Source of the DNA: Trissonchulus latispiculum
Lineage: Eukaryota > Nematoda > Enoplea > Enoplida > Ironidae
NCBI GenBank assembly: GCA_030248195.1
Contig: JASAND010028116.1
Span: 62,001 to 126,000, forward strand
DNA: 64,000 nucleotides
Direction of reading: 5' to 3'
Shown here: piece after piece, positions 46,018 to 58,262 of the stretch
Position numbering within the stretch: position 1 is the first letter of the stretch
Layout of the letters: every line of letters starts with the position of its first letter
Position numbers and translations under genes: made by a program
The notes under the pieces: model-generated
Told to the model about the DNA's origin: nothing
The model's database searches: none
The model's input: only the letters and a program-made list of their open reading frames with translations

Positions 46018-46289
46018 ACTTATAGAAAAGCGGACCAAGTGTCAACATCCTATTATGTATACTGAAAATCTGTAATAATGTTTTAATATAAAAAGTATAT
46101 TACGTAACATGTTCACATTATATTAGGCAACAAAATTAAGCTTTACAACACAGAACGCATAAAATCAAATTTGAGCTAGGCCAACCTCAGCCAAAAAACT
46201 TTTCGGACAAGGCTTGGTCGGCCAATGACTGCACGGGCCAATGCATAAAGACATTCAGACAATGGAATAATCTTAGTAACCTTGCTCTG

Positions 46290-46390
46290 TAGCAAATGTA
46301 TCGATCTACATGTACCAGATACCAAATTATTTTTTCTTTTTATTCCGGATCTAATTTGCAATTGCAAAAGAATCTTCAGCTTTCACGGGA
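46290..46390 (+). repeat. Distant copy of repeat R18
   Basis: CAGATACCAAATTATTTTTT, TTCCGGATCTAAT and AATTGCAAAAGAATCTTCAG follow the R18 order found at 18.1-19.6 kb. Confidence 0.5.
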
Positions 46391-47189
46391 GTCTGTTTCC
46401 CACATTCCACGATGTTGTATACTGGTTATCGTTGCCGTCGTCGACAAAAATATTCTATTGGAACAAAATCTGAATCAGAAGGGACGCAAAGTTACTTACT
46501 GTAAAATGCTATGTGGTTAAACGTCAAACTCTGAAAATACCAACCTATATGGAAGCATCGATATCATTGTTGGGCAAAATAGCATTAAACCCGACAAACT
46601 TTCAGTAAATTAAAGGTACGGTTTAATGTAGACAATAACAGTTGTTTTGTAAGACTGTACAGCTGTGACATACAGTTTCATTGTGCACTATGATTTCATA
46701 TACGGATCGCCTTTTTATGCCCGACTGACCTAATTGTGGGACTCATCAGGGGCTTACGACGTGTAAAACTATATACATACATACATACATGAGGCACAAA
46801 GTTGAGAGACTGTCTGAGATAAGTGCCGATATCAGAACGTTTCAGCAAGAACGTCGTAAAGAAGAACGTTTGTCGCGACTATAAAAATCTGCGTAAATTC
46901 ACGATGAGTGGTAGTTATGTGAACTCGTGTTATTTCAATACATTAAGGCACTTTGCGTGCATTCAGAGATTCAGATATTTATATGCAAGCCGTGTGGAGA
47001 GCTGCCAGCGTGCGGTACGAGTGCAAGCACCGCAGCACCGCAATAGTGGCAGTACCGGCCTGATTCAGACAGTCGGCAGTTTTTTCCTCCTGCTCATGCC
47101 TGGTCGACATAACCTGCGTTATCTCTTATATCAACATGCTAAAGTCTACATAAATTTCATCTTTACATGGGAAACATTTCTAATTACAG

Positions 47190-47300
47190 GAAGGAAGCTC
47201 CGGTAGCGGGGCCTTTAAAAGAAGCTCAATTAAGCGGAAGAAGTCGCCTGAATCGGAACTACAACAAACCTGGAAACGAAGTAACACAGTATTTCGGTGA
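47190..47300 (+). CDS. Exon-like segment, basic, terminal
   Basis: Preceded by a good acceptor (TTTCTAATTACAG). 36 codons then TGA: Ser/Gly-rich, then strongly basic (KRSSIKRKKSPESE). The basic cluster resembles a nuclear localisation signal. A preceding frame (46823-47206) overlaps and may hold the upstream exon, but I cannot place a donor. Confidence 0.35.
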   Translation, partial: EGSSGSGAFKRSSIKRKKSPESELQQTWKRSNTVFR

Positions 47301-47494
47301 ATTGGAGCAATAAGCTGCTATATATTTCTTAAGAATTTGACGGAAATAGATGACTGTAGAATTGACAAAATGAATGATTAAATGTATCGGTTTGGACTCC
47401 TCTTCAGCCGGATGCCAACTTTAGTCAGTCTTTAGTTTAATAAAGAGTATTAACGAAAGAAAGAAGGTCGGCAACACTGACCCGAAAAATTCGG

Positions 47495-47557
47495 CCCTGA
47501 GGTGGGGATCGAATCCACAAACTTTGGCCAACGTTCTACCGATTTTGTTACCCAGGG
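47495..47557 (-). pseudogene. tRNA-derived remnant (SINE head or tRNA pseudogene)
   Basis: On the minus strand, CCCTGGG at one end pairs with CTCAGGG at the other as a 7-bp acceptor stem (one G-T pair). An A-box-like ATCGGTAGAACG and a B-box-like GGATTCGATCC stand in the right order. It is 63 bases long, about ten too few, and no normal anticodon arm forms, so it is not a functional tRNA. Confidence 0.6.
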
Positions 47558-47784
47558 ACACTGTTGTGTTCTGTGATGTTTGTTATATTCTGCTACTTAT
47601 CACAGGTCCTTATCACATACACTGTATAATGGAAAATCAGTAGGGACTTCTATACGTTGTTCTCAAGGGCAATTGCATTGAACATTTGCTTGCAACCATC
47701 TAAATTTAATGTATACATTTTTCCTGAGAAATCTGCTTTCATACTGGTGCAACTTATAGCAGTCTACAAACTTAACTATTACAG

Positions 47785-48009
47785 CTGCTTTCGGAAATAA
47801 CTAGACGGTTGCGCAAATCCAAAATCAATAAAAATAAAAATAAAAACCAAAGAAGTGCTCTTGTTTCTACGTGCACAACCGAATTCATCCTCCGCAACCG
47901 CGACTCTGCGGTCCATCTTCTTCCAACGGGTCGGTTCCTCGTTGACAACCGCCAAGGTCTAAAGCCGAACATTTTCGATGCATATCGATTGGTAACGATG
48001 CTGGAATAG
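47785..48009 (+). CDS. Exon-like segment, 74 residues, unknown
   Basis: Starts after an acceptor (AACTATTACAG) and stays open to TAG. A basic Lys/Asn stretch is followed by a well-mixed segment (FILRNRDSAVHLLPTGRFLV, GLKPNIFDAYRL). The splice site, length and composition support a real last exon, but the protein is not recognised. Confidence 0.35.
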   Translation: MLSEITRRLRKSKINKNKNKNQRSALVSTCTTEFILRNRDSAVHLLPTGRFLVDNRQGLKPNIFDAYRLVTMLE

Positions 48010-48147
48010 ACGATGTCTCGGGAACCACTTGCGTCTTTCCCATTCTCTCTTTTAGTGCTAAAGTGTTTAAAACTTCACGATGTTTAACACTTAAAATGTT
48101 TAACTACTGCAAATCAGTAACTGTAGCAAATCAAACTTTTTCTTCAG

Positions 48148-48350
48148 TCCCCATGCCCGTCGTTAACAGAGTGGACAAGAAACAGCTTGCCTGGCTCGTC
48201 GTTGCTATATTCTGTGATCAGGGATCTTATTATGTCAGCAGACATTTCCATACGGCCAGCCAGATTTGCAGTGAGCTAATCCGTCAGCCTTTGCCAGCCA
48301 CTATCCGACAAAAGGACAAAAGGCGACAAATCCGACCAATCTATACTTGA
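48148..48350 (+). CDS. Exon-like segment, 67 residues, unknown
   Basis: Begins after TTTTTCTTCAG and is open to TGA. It contains KKQLAWLVVAIFCDQGSYYV, with a short hydrophobic patch, then a basic tail. A donor is not needed because it ends in a stop. Family unknown. Confidence 0.3.
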
Positions 48351-49522
48351 TGCATGTATATTTTTGATATTCATCTTCTAAAACGAAATGATTTACGGTT
48401 AAAAATGTGCTGTTTATTAAAGAGTCTCAGCTTAGTGGTTGTGCATTTTGTTTGGGTCGCACATGTGTGGCATGCACATGTGTTCGTACATATGTACTTA
48501 TTGAGGAAACAAAAGACACAACCACTGCAGATGGGTCTCCTCCACGCCTCCATGTAGTAAAACATTAGTTTGTTAGCGAGGGGCGAATTTTTTTTACACC
48601 ATTCATTCATTCAACTTGAATCAGATCTGAGCGGGAAGGTCTCGTCCTAGTGACTGGTTGGATTTCATGCTATATTTTCAGTTGGTTTTGATAATGTCCG
48701 TTCAGCACTAACTTAGTTTGCCACTAGATAGTTTTGGAAACATGTGTTAATTGCCTTTCTGGTTTGAGCCCTAATTACAATATCTTGTGCGTTGAGGTAT
48801 CTCATACACTCGAAAATCAGGTATTAAATGCCAATATCAAATCCAATAAATGAAGCATTTATTAAATTCTAAAAACCAGCTGGTAAGATGCATCAAAGCG
48901 TATTCAGGAAACAGTAATACATGCTAACACTCTGTGACCAATTTCTGGATAGTTAGCTTGCATATGCAAGCTTACGTCTCGGTCACCAAGAGCGCTAAAA
49001 TGAAAAGTATTTCACATGCATTAATGCAAAAGAGCTTAGCATTTTCTCTTTCTAATAAATACAGTGAACCTAACTTTAGTTCTCGGAAATTATTTTTCTG
49101 CATTTTCGAAGCAATTTAGTTTTCCAGATTTGTTGCAGATTAAAGTAAATTTTTTCGTGAGGAATCGGCCACATCATGAAACACGAATTTAGTTCAATTC
49201 AAAGGTCAGTTTTTTGTATATATAATTTAGTTCCAGCTAATAAAACAGAAGCAATAAAAACAACCAGTCCTATATATATATATACCCCAAGGTCTCTAAT
49301 TTTAATTAAAATTTAATACAACAATGACAGTAAGGTAGTCAAAACAGCAGAATCAGCTTGAAATGACAAATAGCATACGATTGCTAATCGACACATGTCA
49401 CGACTACTAAACATTCTACTTCAGAAAGCAGGGATTATAAGTTTACGATGCAATCTCATTTATGACACAATTTAATATTTTATTTTGTTCTTGCTTAATT
49501 TTATCTTTTTACGTAATTATAT
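48351..49522. other. Spacer, nothing firm
   Basis: Small palindromes such as ACATGTGTGGCATGCACATGT-like words near 48460. No gene or repeat family supported. Confidence 0.35.
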
Positions 49523-49695
49523 CAAGAGCACATAATGCCTTTTGGAATGCTCTCTCTTATCTGAACAAAGCCAATGCACTGTTCGCTAACTGTTGACTCA
49601 CCCAGCTCAAATTAGACCTTGGGACTCCCTCTCTTCCGCAAATCATTACCTGGTCGAAACGGGGATTTGCTCACTCGCTCTGTTTGCGTGCTTAA
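49523..49695. mobile_element. F1 half-element f
   Basis: Only the left half of an F1: CAAGAGCACATAATG, then the TGTTCGCTAAC box, CGCAAATCATTACCTGGTCG and CACTCGCTCTGTTTGCGTGC. The right half is replaced by a tandem repeat. The seven bases before it (ATTATAT) fit the F1 target pattern. Confidence 0.75.
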
Positions 49696-49710
49696 ACTCA
49701 ACTTAACTTA

Positions 49711-49833
49711 ACTTAAACTTAACTGCATTAACTAAATAAACGAATCCACTTACTTTTGAACCTAATGCGCTTTTAACTTCAACTTAACTGCGTTAACTAA
49801 ATAAACATATACACTATACTTCTGAACCTAATG
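49711..49833 (+). repeat. Two-unit tandem repeat
   Basis: Two units of about 60 bases, each with CTTAACTGC, TTAACTAAATAAAC and CTGAACCTAATG-like words. It begins where F1 half-element f stops. Confidence 0.7.
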
Positions 49834-50011
49834 GACTATGAGAAAAAGCACCTACATATAATCTCATACCTCCGCAACCTCATACAATCCGCAACCGCAT
49901 TTGTTACTTACTTACTACCGCATTACTTCAATTTTAATATGACAGCTTGTACGATTAAGATTCAATTTGCTTTCGTAGAAAATAAGAATTCAACTTTTTT
50001 TATTGTTTCAG

Positions 50012-50088
50012 GGGACGAAAAACTGTTTGGAGCTGCAATGCAACGTAAAATTAAAAGATTTCCCTTTCATTCAGAAAATGAAGCTTAA
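50012..50088 (+). CDS. Short exon-like segment
   Basis: After the acceptor TTGTTTCAG a 24-codon basic segment runs to TAA (includes LFGAAMQRKIKRF). Very short, so weak support. Confidence 0.2.
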
Positions 50089-50601
50089 AAGATTAAAATG
50101 GTCGGATTAAAGCAACTAAAAATGAGCAAAATTAAAACCTAATTGTTGTTTCTTTATGCATCTAATCAAAAACTTTGCAACGGCTGGTAGACAGACAGAG
50201 CACACAGTCAATAACATTCCATGGTGACATTGTGTAGTGTAGGCAGTAGCGGAAGACGAACTTTCTTCAAACACTTTCTTAAAATTACCCTTAATACCTT
50301 AAAATCGTTAATTGACTGTTTACTGGAGTGTTTGGTATTCATGCGGCATTTTCAGATGCAAAAAATGTCTATTTTGAAATGTGGCGCTATCTTTATGGTT
50401 GACCTTTCAACTCAACTCAACAAATCTCAATATTTATTATTCTTTCTCTGTTCGTCATCAATCTTTAACTGTAAAGGTAACTGTCTCATTGCTAGCTTGA
50501 AGATTGTGCACAAAAATCAACTTATATCCGGGGGTATATAGCAATACCTTCTCGCTCAATCATGACTAATTTTTTAGTCAGTTGAAAGTTTTCTTTTATA
50601 G

Positions 50602-50785
50602 CGAAAGGCTGTGTCTAAGATGCGGGGTCCAGTTTTCTGCTACATTTCTGGGTTTCGCAATTGTGCTAGTCCTAGTAGCGGAGGTGGTGCTGTAGTTAAA
50701 CCCCCAGGTCTCTCTGTTACACAGGGGTATAGGTGGTACTTTAACTGGGCACTTGGGGTGTTAGATGAGACTCCTCCAAGATATC
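50602..50785 (+). CDS. Internal exon of an unknown gene
   Basis: 184 bases bounded by a good acceptor (TTTCTTTTATAG) and a strong donor (ATATC then GTAAGTAATG). The frame is open throughout: a Cys/Ser/Gly-rich first half (GFRNCASPSSGGGAVV) and an aromatic second half (GYRWYFNWALGVLDETPPRY). It ends one base into a codon. This is the best-bounded exon in the cluster. The protein family is unknown. Confidence 0.5.
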
Positions 50786-51121
50786 GTAAGTAATGCTTTC
50801 TGTTACTTTGAATTAAATCTAAGATCTTAGCATTTGAAAAATACTTTTGGTGAAAGTATCTCAGATTTAGCGCTTTGGAATTCTTTAGAAGTTAGTATAC
50901 AAACCGATTTTTCAGCCCATTTTTGGTGACCCTTGCCTAGTTTTACCTTCCCCTTTCCGATGGCGGCTGGTAGGGCTTCTAGTATCTTGTACGAAGGCAA
51001 GGAGTGCTTTAGCAATTAGGAACAGAAGGAATGATAAGCCGTGCCAGAAACACTAAATATACGTACTTATTCGGACAATCTTCTTGTCTTTTACTTCTTC
51101 TCTTTACATTTTTCTTGAGAG

Positions 51122-51251
51122 GAAGTACTGCAAAGCTGTTGTAAAACATCTGGGAAATGGCACTTTGACAGCTATCACAGTCTTCTTTGATGACGGTACC
51201 ATATCCTTTGAGATCTGTTTTACAAACATCAGAATAGAGCAATTTCGACAG
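51122..51251 (+). CDS. Internal exon-like segment
   Basis: Open for 43 codons, from a T-rich acceptor to CAG/GTGCGG. The encoded segment (KHLGNGTLTAITVFFDDGTI, then FEICFTNIRIEQFRQ) looks like alternating beta strands. The codon phase does not join directly to the 50602 exon, so another exon would lie between them if they belong to one gene. A longer minus-strand frame over the same bases is probably its shadow. Confidence 0.4.
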
Positions 51252-51824
51252 GTGCGGCATCCTTTCCACTTTTATACTTTGCTTTATGAAATGTTTCAAA
51301 TAGACGCTTGTTTCGTAGACTCTGCAGTGGGTCACCGGATGCATAAGTGTTACTGATCTGGTTTGTCTGTTCGCATTTGTCTGTTTGCCCTCGTGGCATG
51401 AACCAAAGTAGCGGCAAACGCTCAGAAAATTTCCGTCACCAATGGATTAAACTAAATAAATAAAGTAAACACTGGATTAATTGTCATGGCTGGAAAGAAG
51501 ACACCAAAGTACATTTTTCTAACACTATTGAGCTATAATCTATCGATTAAGTGAAGCCAAAAACAATTGTGGGTTCTGTAGGGCCTAAAAGCTATCATTT
51601 TTGAGGAAATCAGTTTTTCAAAATTTTACTGCTACATGCTAACGAAAATTTGTTTTACCTATGCTCAATGGACACAGCCTCCACAGTTCGTGCAAATTAT
51701 TAAGATTTATGAATTAACCAGCAAGTCGCGTTTAGCTTGTGATACGTTTTCGTATCCGCTTCTGCTTGGAATAAATTGGACTTGATTCTTCTTTCGCTGA
51801 CTCCAGGTCTAGCTCTGTCGGTTT

Positions 51825-52112
51825 TCAGCCTTCTTCTAGAGAGCCTCTTTGCTTATTAAAGTTGTGTGTTGTTGAAACTCGGATATTAGCCTTGGAAGCG
51901 ATTTCTTTAGCTTTTGCTCTAAATTCTGGCGCATGGTTTCCATCAATGTCTCTCCGCATAATGTCCGCATGGACAATTTCGTGAACTACGGTTTCGAAAA
52001 GTCCTTTGTCCTCAAATTAAGCAGTGTCAAGCCACCACCACTTTTGGGCCTATTTTTCTGGAGCAGAATCGTTTCACCCACTGACCTTGGGTCCATATCG
52101 TAGTAGCAGTTC
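51825..52112 (-). pseudogene. SprT/Spartan-like zinc metalloprotease remnant
   Basis: On the minus strand, ETVVHEIVHADIMRRDIDGN followed by HAPEFRAKAKEIASKANIRV matches the active-site helix of SprT-domain proteases, which cut proteins crosslinked to DNA during replication. HEIVH (51969-51983) supplies two zinc-binding histidines and the glutamate. The third expected histidine lies 11 residues later, in GNHAPEF (51933-51935), where the family has GHGPEF. The HNF word after it fits the family as well. Upstream, from a TTTCAG acceptor at 52113, a related segment lies one frame away, so a base is missing or a tiny intron is present. A TGA follows at 51825. The downstream zinc-binding and PCNA/ubiquitin-binding parts are not seen. 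It is a decayed copy or one exon of a real gene. Confidence 0.65.
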
Positions 52113-52378
52113 CTGAAATGTTTAGTGGAGTCTAAACTTAATTACAATGATGTAAACTTCGTTGGATCGTCTTTGTATGGTTGCAACCCGATTGCTGGAG
52201 TCAGATCTCTGACCAAAATGAGCGTTCTTCGGAGTTGTCTCCTGAAACTAAACAAACCAATTTAGTGCACATTTTAGTGCCAATGTTTCAGATAATCAAG
52301 TAGACACATCGGGTGTCTGTAATTTTTTATTTTTAACATGAAATAGTAGTTTCACAATATTGAGTATTCCATTAGCAG

Positions 52379-52518
52379 TTTTATGGGACTGGGTGCTTGG
52401 ATATGAATTGTACTTGATCGATCAAAGCACAAAGGAAGCAAATAGGCTGACATTATTACGTAATTTCGATGATAGTGATTATGGAAGTGATGAAATTACG
52501 GAAATATTACGTCAATAG
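52379..52518 (+). CDS. Terminal exon-like segment, acidic
   Basis: After the acceptor CATTAGCAG a 45-codon frame runs to TAG. It begins LWDWVLGYELYLIDQSTKEA and ends in an acidic FDDSDYGSDEITEILRQ. Composition and splice context support a real last exon. Family unknown. Confidence 0.4.
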
Positions 52519-53713
52519 TAACTTGGGTTGGTTTTCATAACACGAAACAGGTGTTTCAACAAAAAGCAACTACTGAGGCCCGTTGCGTAAAATGTATTAC
52601 TTATAAATTATTAGTGATTAGTTGATTTAGTGCAGAAGGTTTGGCTGAAAGTAACTAAAGCTGTGGAAAAGCTGAGGGATATTCCATAGGTCGTTTTGTA
52701 GCTTTCGAGACCTTAACGAACTTCAAAAATGATGCATAATTAAGATTTGGACTACACCAACGGAATAACCTTTAAAGTCGCGTTTTCTCTGATATTTGTG
52801 GTCACAACGATTGAGCAGGAGATTATGGAATTTGTTGGCCATTCATGAATTAGTCACTGCATGATCTGCAAAATAATACCGAAAGCTGCAAAATTTGTTG
52901 GTTCTATTAAAAGTTTGGCTCATTAATACTGCTGCACTAATCAACGAATCCCTAGTTTATTGTAATACCTATCATGGAACGGGCTATAGTTATGGAGCCA
53001 CACAACAAATCCGTCATTCAAAAATGTATTAATTAAAACGTATTACGTTAGACACTTTAATTACAGTATACTTTAACCCTCAAACATATGAGTTTCTGGG
53101 GTGAAGGGGGTTATACTACTCATTCGTGTCAGTCGAAATCGTACTGATCATGTATTCAGCTTGATAGCTAGAACTATAGCAATTGTCACATATTGGTTTT
53201 AGTATGTGTCGTGATCAAATTCATATTTCATATTCTGTCTGTCCTCGACATTTTACTCGGTTGAACTTGCACATGCTGCACTAAAGACACAGGGTTTATA
53301 GAAACGTTCTTTGAGTCATGACCGATGAAAGGCTTGTTCACATTATTTATCAACTGTCCAAAACAAATATAGTGTTGAAAGGCTTTTTGGTTCATTTTAA
53401 AAATTTTTATTTTAACAAGCAATATTCTCTGCAAAAGATTAAATGCTGTCAGAGGAATAGTTCATAAACTGTAGGCCTGCTGCGCAGCGCGAACTAGTTT
53501 CAAGTTGAAGTTTACTTAGAATTGTAGCAAATGCCTCCCAATTTTGACCAAACCAGAGTACAAATATTTTTGTACTAAACCAATTTAACTATTACCTATA
53601 CTGCATCTTCGATCAGCAGTCAAAGAATTTTCAATGTTTGCATGATTTATCCATTAATATTGCGATTATACACATGAAAGCATGCCAACTAGACTTTGAC
53701 TTTTTCCTAGATA
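52519..53713. other. Spacer before the giant palindrome
   Basis: No gene supported. AT-rich sequence. Confidence 0.35.
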
Positions 53714-54009
53714 GCAATTTTCAACCAAAAAGTTGAAATTTCGTGTGTAGGTCTTTCAGGTAAGGGGCAAATTTTCCTGGGAAAATCGCAGTAGCACTGT
53801 GTACCAATCTTTCTGTACATATAAAAGCGGCGCCCTTTGAAATCGCACGGAAAATTTCAAAAAATTTTCAAGAAAAGAAAGATCTCATTAGTCCGGTTCA
53901 GAAAATATACACTTTATGGCAGCTATCTTGAAACGTTTTTGAGATTTAAAGAAAACAATTTTGGTCAGACGTTAATATAAACCATTCTCAATGACACATT
54001 TACTCTAAG

Positions 54010-54110
54010 AAATAGTACGACTCTAATTAAGAGTATGGCCCTCTCTGCTATCAGAGCAAAAACTATGCTCTGTTCGCTAACGTCTGACCCTCACACACTG
54101 TTGCTGAGTT
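54010..54110. mobile_element. F1-like subterminal segment in the left arm
   Basis: AAGAGTATGGCCCTC, ATCAGAGCAAAAACTATGCT and CTGTTCGCTAACG match the inner boxes of F1 element c. The outer CAAGAGTACATAAT is degenerate here. The mirror copy is at 62190-62275. Confidence 0.7.
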
Positions 54111-55059
54111 CCCTAGTCAGGACAAGACAAGGACACTTTATGCTTTTGCTTTTACTAAGAAAAGTACACACAGAAAAATGTCTTTTTCATCTACCAAACG
54201 AACACTTTCCTAGTTCAAATTAAAGAAAGCAAGGTCTTCTTCCACTAGATCTTGGGAGATCTGACGAATTGTGTCTTTATTTTTCGGGAGTTTAATGTAG
54301 GACACTCCATCCACGTTGATTTCCCATTTAGCAAAGACAGGATTGGGCAAGTTGGCCTTCTGTCGTTAGTTCCCACGACCATCATCAGGAGATACCGATC
54401 TCTTCCTTTTATATCGTACGCCCTTGACTGTTACTTCCTGCCGTAGATATAAGACGTGTCGAATTTCTCTTCAGTAAGCGACATCTGCAAATCAAACACG
54501 TAAAGGTTCAGGAAATGTCTCAAAAATCTAGATGAAATCAGTCAATCAATCCGTCAATCAAGTCATAGAGAGTACAGCCTCAAAGTGAATGACAAAGTAA
54601 TTGGTAAAGTAAGCCGAAACTTTTGATTTCTACAGCTAACTTGCGCAGACTTGGTCGTTTACCGATGAAGCATATGAACTTTATTAGAGATGCATTAATT
54701 TTTATCGCTGTAGTATAAATATTGTTTATTGACTGGTAATAAATTAGCGTCATCATCAAAAAAAGCCAAATGAAAAGCGCTCGAAAATGAGTTTGAAAGT
54801 GTACGCAATTCATAAAGTATTAACTGTAAATTACAAAGTTTAAGCTTAAACATCACATGCCAAAACATAATGATTATTGATTGCTATTGATAGCTATAAC
54901 TGGATGTTAGCATTAGTGTATGTGCAAGCCATATCAACAATAGTTGATCAAGATCAATGGATCCGAATATAAAATCTTAAAATCGTTATACGGATGAAGC
55001 ATCAAGTATATGGTATACTGCCAATATACTTGCAGATGGTAAGCAAGAGACTGTGAAAT

Positions 55060-55165
55060 GGAATCTGGGCCTCCAAGGCCTTAGCGACCATCGAGGCCGT
55101 GTAACGGGGCGGTACTTCAGGCCGGCCCCGGATCGGATCCGCAGTCTGGATTGGCCCCGGCCATG
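55060..55165. repeat. GC-rich patch in the palindrome arm
   Basis: About 100 bases rich in GGCC words (GGGGCGGTACTTCAGGCCGG), unlike the AT-rich surroundings. Mirrored at about 61143-61248. It may be a fragment of an older insertion. No RNA gene fold recognised. Confidence 0.4.
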
Positions 55166-58052
55166 CAAATTTGCTAACGGAGTAATCCTAGCTGGTATGC
55201 ACTAAGTCTAAACTATTGATAACACTAGTATGCTTTTACCTCGGCCTAAAACACTGATTTGAATTTGCTCTTATATTCGTGTGCGACCTTTTAGCGTGAA
55301 TCTATTTAAAATCTGGGTTGACTCGGAAGAAAACTAGAATCTTTGTATGACGTTTATTGGAAATTGAAATTGGAATGTCGCAATTAGTTTATAGGGACGA
55401 TATCCAAAGCAAAATTAGATTCGATCCAAAGAAAATTAGAAACTGGTTATTTAGCATTGTCTATTTAACAAAGACGAAATTTTAGTCGTGTTGTGTGTAA
55501 AACTAAAGTGCTCCTTGAATTTAATTAATTAATTTAATTAATGTTTTACTATTGTTTCTGAAGTATTTGCTCAGCCAAATACTTAATAAAAATGATGTTT
55601 CCAGTTGTTTCGTGTATTTGCGCGCATTTTCACATAGAATATGGCTAACGAGAATTTAAGTTGATTTGCGTTTGTTGCTACACTAACGAGTGTACTTTCT
55701 GTAATAGTATACTGATCAATCAACGTCCTTTCTGTGAAACTGTGCCAACTGCCAACTTACATTCTAAGAAAGTATGCTCGTGCTAACTTACTTTCTCAAA
55801 AACTCAGTTAGAATGTTTACTGTTCCTTTAACGTCCTTTCACAGTATGTTGGTCCGCTGTTGGCACGGATTCTCCTAAACTCTTTATCAGCCCAAAAGGA
55901 GTTATTTGAAAGACGCATAACGGAAAATATTGAAGACAATGTTTTATTTATACTTGATGGACACATAGTCCCATTGCACATTTTGCCCACGCCTATTTGT
56001 TTAAGCAAGAGTATATAATATAAGACTGTGCCCAAGCACAGTCTATGTTAGCAGAGCAAAACATATTCTCGGCTCGTCAACCCCCCCCCCACAAACCAGA
56101 CCCTATTGACCCCCTCGCTAATCAGTACCTAGTATACTCACTCGCTCTACTTTTATGTGTTTAAGCTCGAAAACACTAGCAGTGTTGTTAGCGAATCATT
56201 TGCCTGCTTCGAGCTTTAGAACAAGAACAACTACAAATTATTTTGGCAAAACTGAGTCCTCAAAAAATTCGAGAGATTTCCTGCAGAATGAAAATTCGCA
56301 GAGTGACGTTTGTCAATGCCGAAGTGAAGCTATGCCTACGTTCTAAAGCTCGAAAACACAACACATTCTTAATTGTAAATATTTAGGGGTATTTCCAACG
56401 TTTACACCGTTATTAACATTTCACAATTTTCCTTGGAGTATAGTTTGATTATGATAATGAAGTTGAATTCAGCTTCAAAATCAGCATATACTTGTAATAT
56501 TATCAGTTATTAAGCTTTCTAAGCTATACAACATACTTCTACAGATACATCGGTGGTGTCAGCCCGATAATTTAAACAAGCCAGAAAGAATGTCTGCACA
56601 CACAGACCGACCAAGCCAATTATGGGCAAGCAGAAAAAATCCTATTAAATAAACTCTGAATAACATTAACAAATTTGTGTTCTTTAATTAACAAACAAAC
56701 ATTAATTAACAAACAAGTGTTCTATAAATTATCTGACTGTAATAAAGCTTCAGTAGCTGGGACTTCTCAAAGCACAGGATCTTTTCCAATCTACCTCAAG
56801 TTTTGAAATTTTAAGTCGGCAAATCGTCAAATTTATCAAAAAGTGCGAAACCTCCTTTGTTTTATTTTACGCCTGGTCCGTACGGACACAAGAAGGGGCA
56901 CCATGCTGGACTATTGGTAAATATTTGTGTGCACTTTCAGCTCTTACGAACTAGATAACATTTCACAAGTTGCACTGGATTATTACTTCTGCTTGGATTG
57001 TATCGTACTTTTGAACATCCAACCAAGGAGAGTAATATCAGTATCGCTGTATTTCTGAGCCGTATATTGTAGTCAGTGCAGCAAAATCAATTTGTGAACT
57101 AACACTAACCGAAAAAGCTACAACTTTCCTGTTTACAATGTGCTTCATGGACTGTTTGGCAACAAACAGTGGTTGTCTCTAGCCTAGAAAGCTAGAAAGA
57201 AAGAAGCAGAACGGCATGTAAGTATTTTTCCAAGCCAGTCGGCCTGACATGCTTGTCCAGCTTCGCCGACCAACCAGGCCTTTAGTTTTGTTTTTCTCCC
57301 AGACAGAGTCGAGATTCCATTTCCAAGTCAGAATATACTTTTGTATTTCTGCTTGAGGCAAATATGCTATATAAGACGCAAAACATAAACAGAAATAAAT
57401 AAACAAAATAAACATAAATGAGCCAGTAGGGGAAGCCGAACAAGCAAAACAACAACAATATCAACGAAAAGACTGCACATATCAGGCACGTTCACAGTTG
57501 GCTGTCCATGCCAAACCGGCCAACCTCAATTGAATGCTCCAGGTCGGCGGGTTAAAATCGACCGGTGGTAAACTCTACAGGTTGACTAGTCATTTCCGGA
57601 TCTTTCTTCATTTTCTATTGCAGTGCGAAATTTAATGCCAAAAGCGGATTGTGCGGTGCCTCGGATGTCAGACGATCCAGCCTAAGCTCAACAGATCAAA
57701 CTCATTGGTAGTGATAATTTTGCTTGAGTTGACAAATTTTTATAATGATGTGCTTTATCATGACATTGTCTATTGAGATATTATTTTTTAGTAGTATTTT
57801 TAGTAGTATAGTATTTTCAACATACTCATCTTGGAGGGGATGCCCACGATGAAAATCATTTAGACAACGGATGTCGCTCATTTACACACACAATTTATTC
57901 TTACATATCTTATATAGTAAATTTGGATTGCATTAGTTTTTAATTACTTCGTTCGCTTCTCCGGAAATTACGAGCTATAACACAGTGCGATTTGAATATG
58001 AGGAAAAAGAGGCCAAACAGCAGCAAGGTTTCCGTGTATTAATTTCCGTTAT

Positions 58053-58255
58053 GTTAACTTTGGATTATGCCACACAGTCGCATTGCAAATCTGTCGATGG
58101 CAGCGTTTAGCGCAAAACTCCGGTATAGTCTCCAGTCACCCTCTAGATCCCCTCTAGGCCTTGTTAGAAGACCTTTACCAAGAGTTCATAATTGCACTAT
58201 ACCTCCATACGACAGATGTGCAAGCCACTAGTGTGGCTCCTCATCTAGGGATTGC
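58053..58255. other. Unpaired centre of the giant palindrome
   Basis: A 203-base spacer without mirror symmetry. Its right part is the F1 fragment at 58180-58262. Confidence 0.85.
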
Positions 58256-58262
58256 ATAACGG
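58180..58262 (+). mobile_element. F1 end fragment at the palindrome centre
   Basis: CAAGAGTTCATAATTGCACT, GCAAGCCACTAGTGTGGCTC and GATTGCATAACGG follow the left terminal sequence of F1 element a (3604-3690) step by step. The fragment stops at CGTAACGG/CATAACGG, exactly where the right arm begins. The preceding bases CCTTTAC fit the F1 target pattern. No partner end is present. Confidence 0.78.

Larger units (their letters stand above)
53714..58052. repeat. Giant palindrome, left arm
   Basis: 4339 bases that pair with 58256-62570 in inverse order. Paired positions add up to about 116309 over the inner 3 kb and 116284 at the outer end, so net indels are small. Differences are scattered at a few per cent. 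Outer edge: GCAATTTTCAACCAAAAAGT. Inner edge: ATTAATTTCCGTTAT. It contains two F1-type terminal segments (about 54010 and 56006), a GC-rich patch at 55060-55160 and short frames whose mirror images occur in the other arm. None of these frames has a recognisable domain. Confidence 0.93.
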
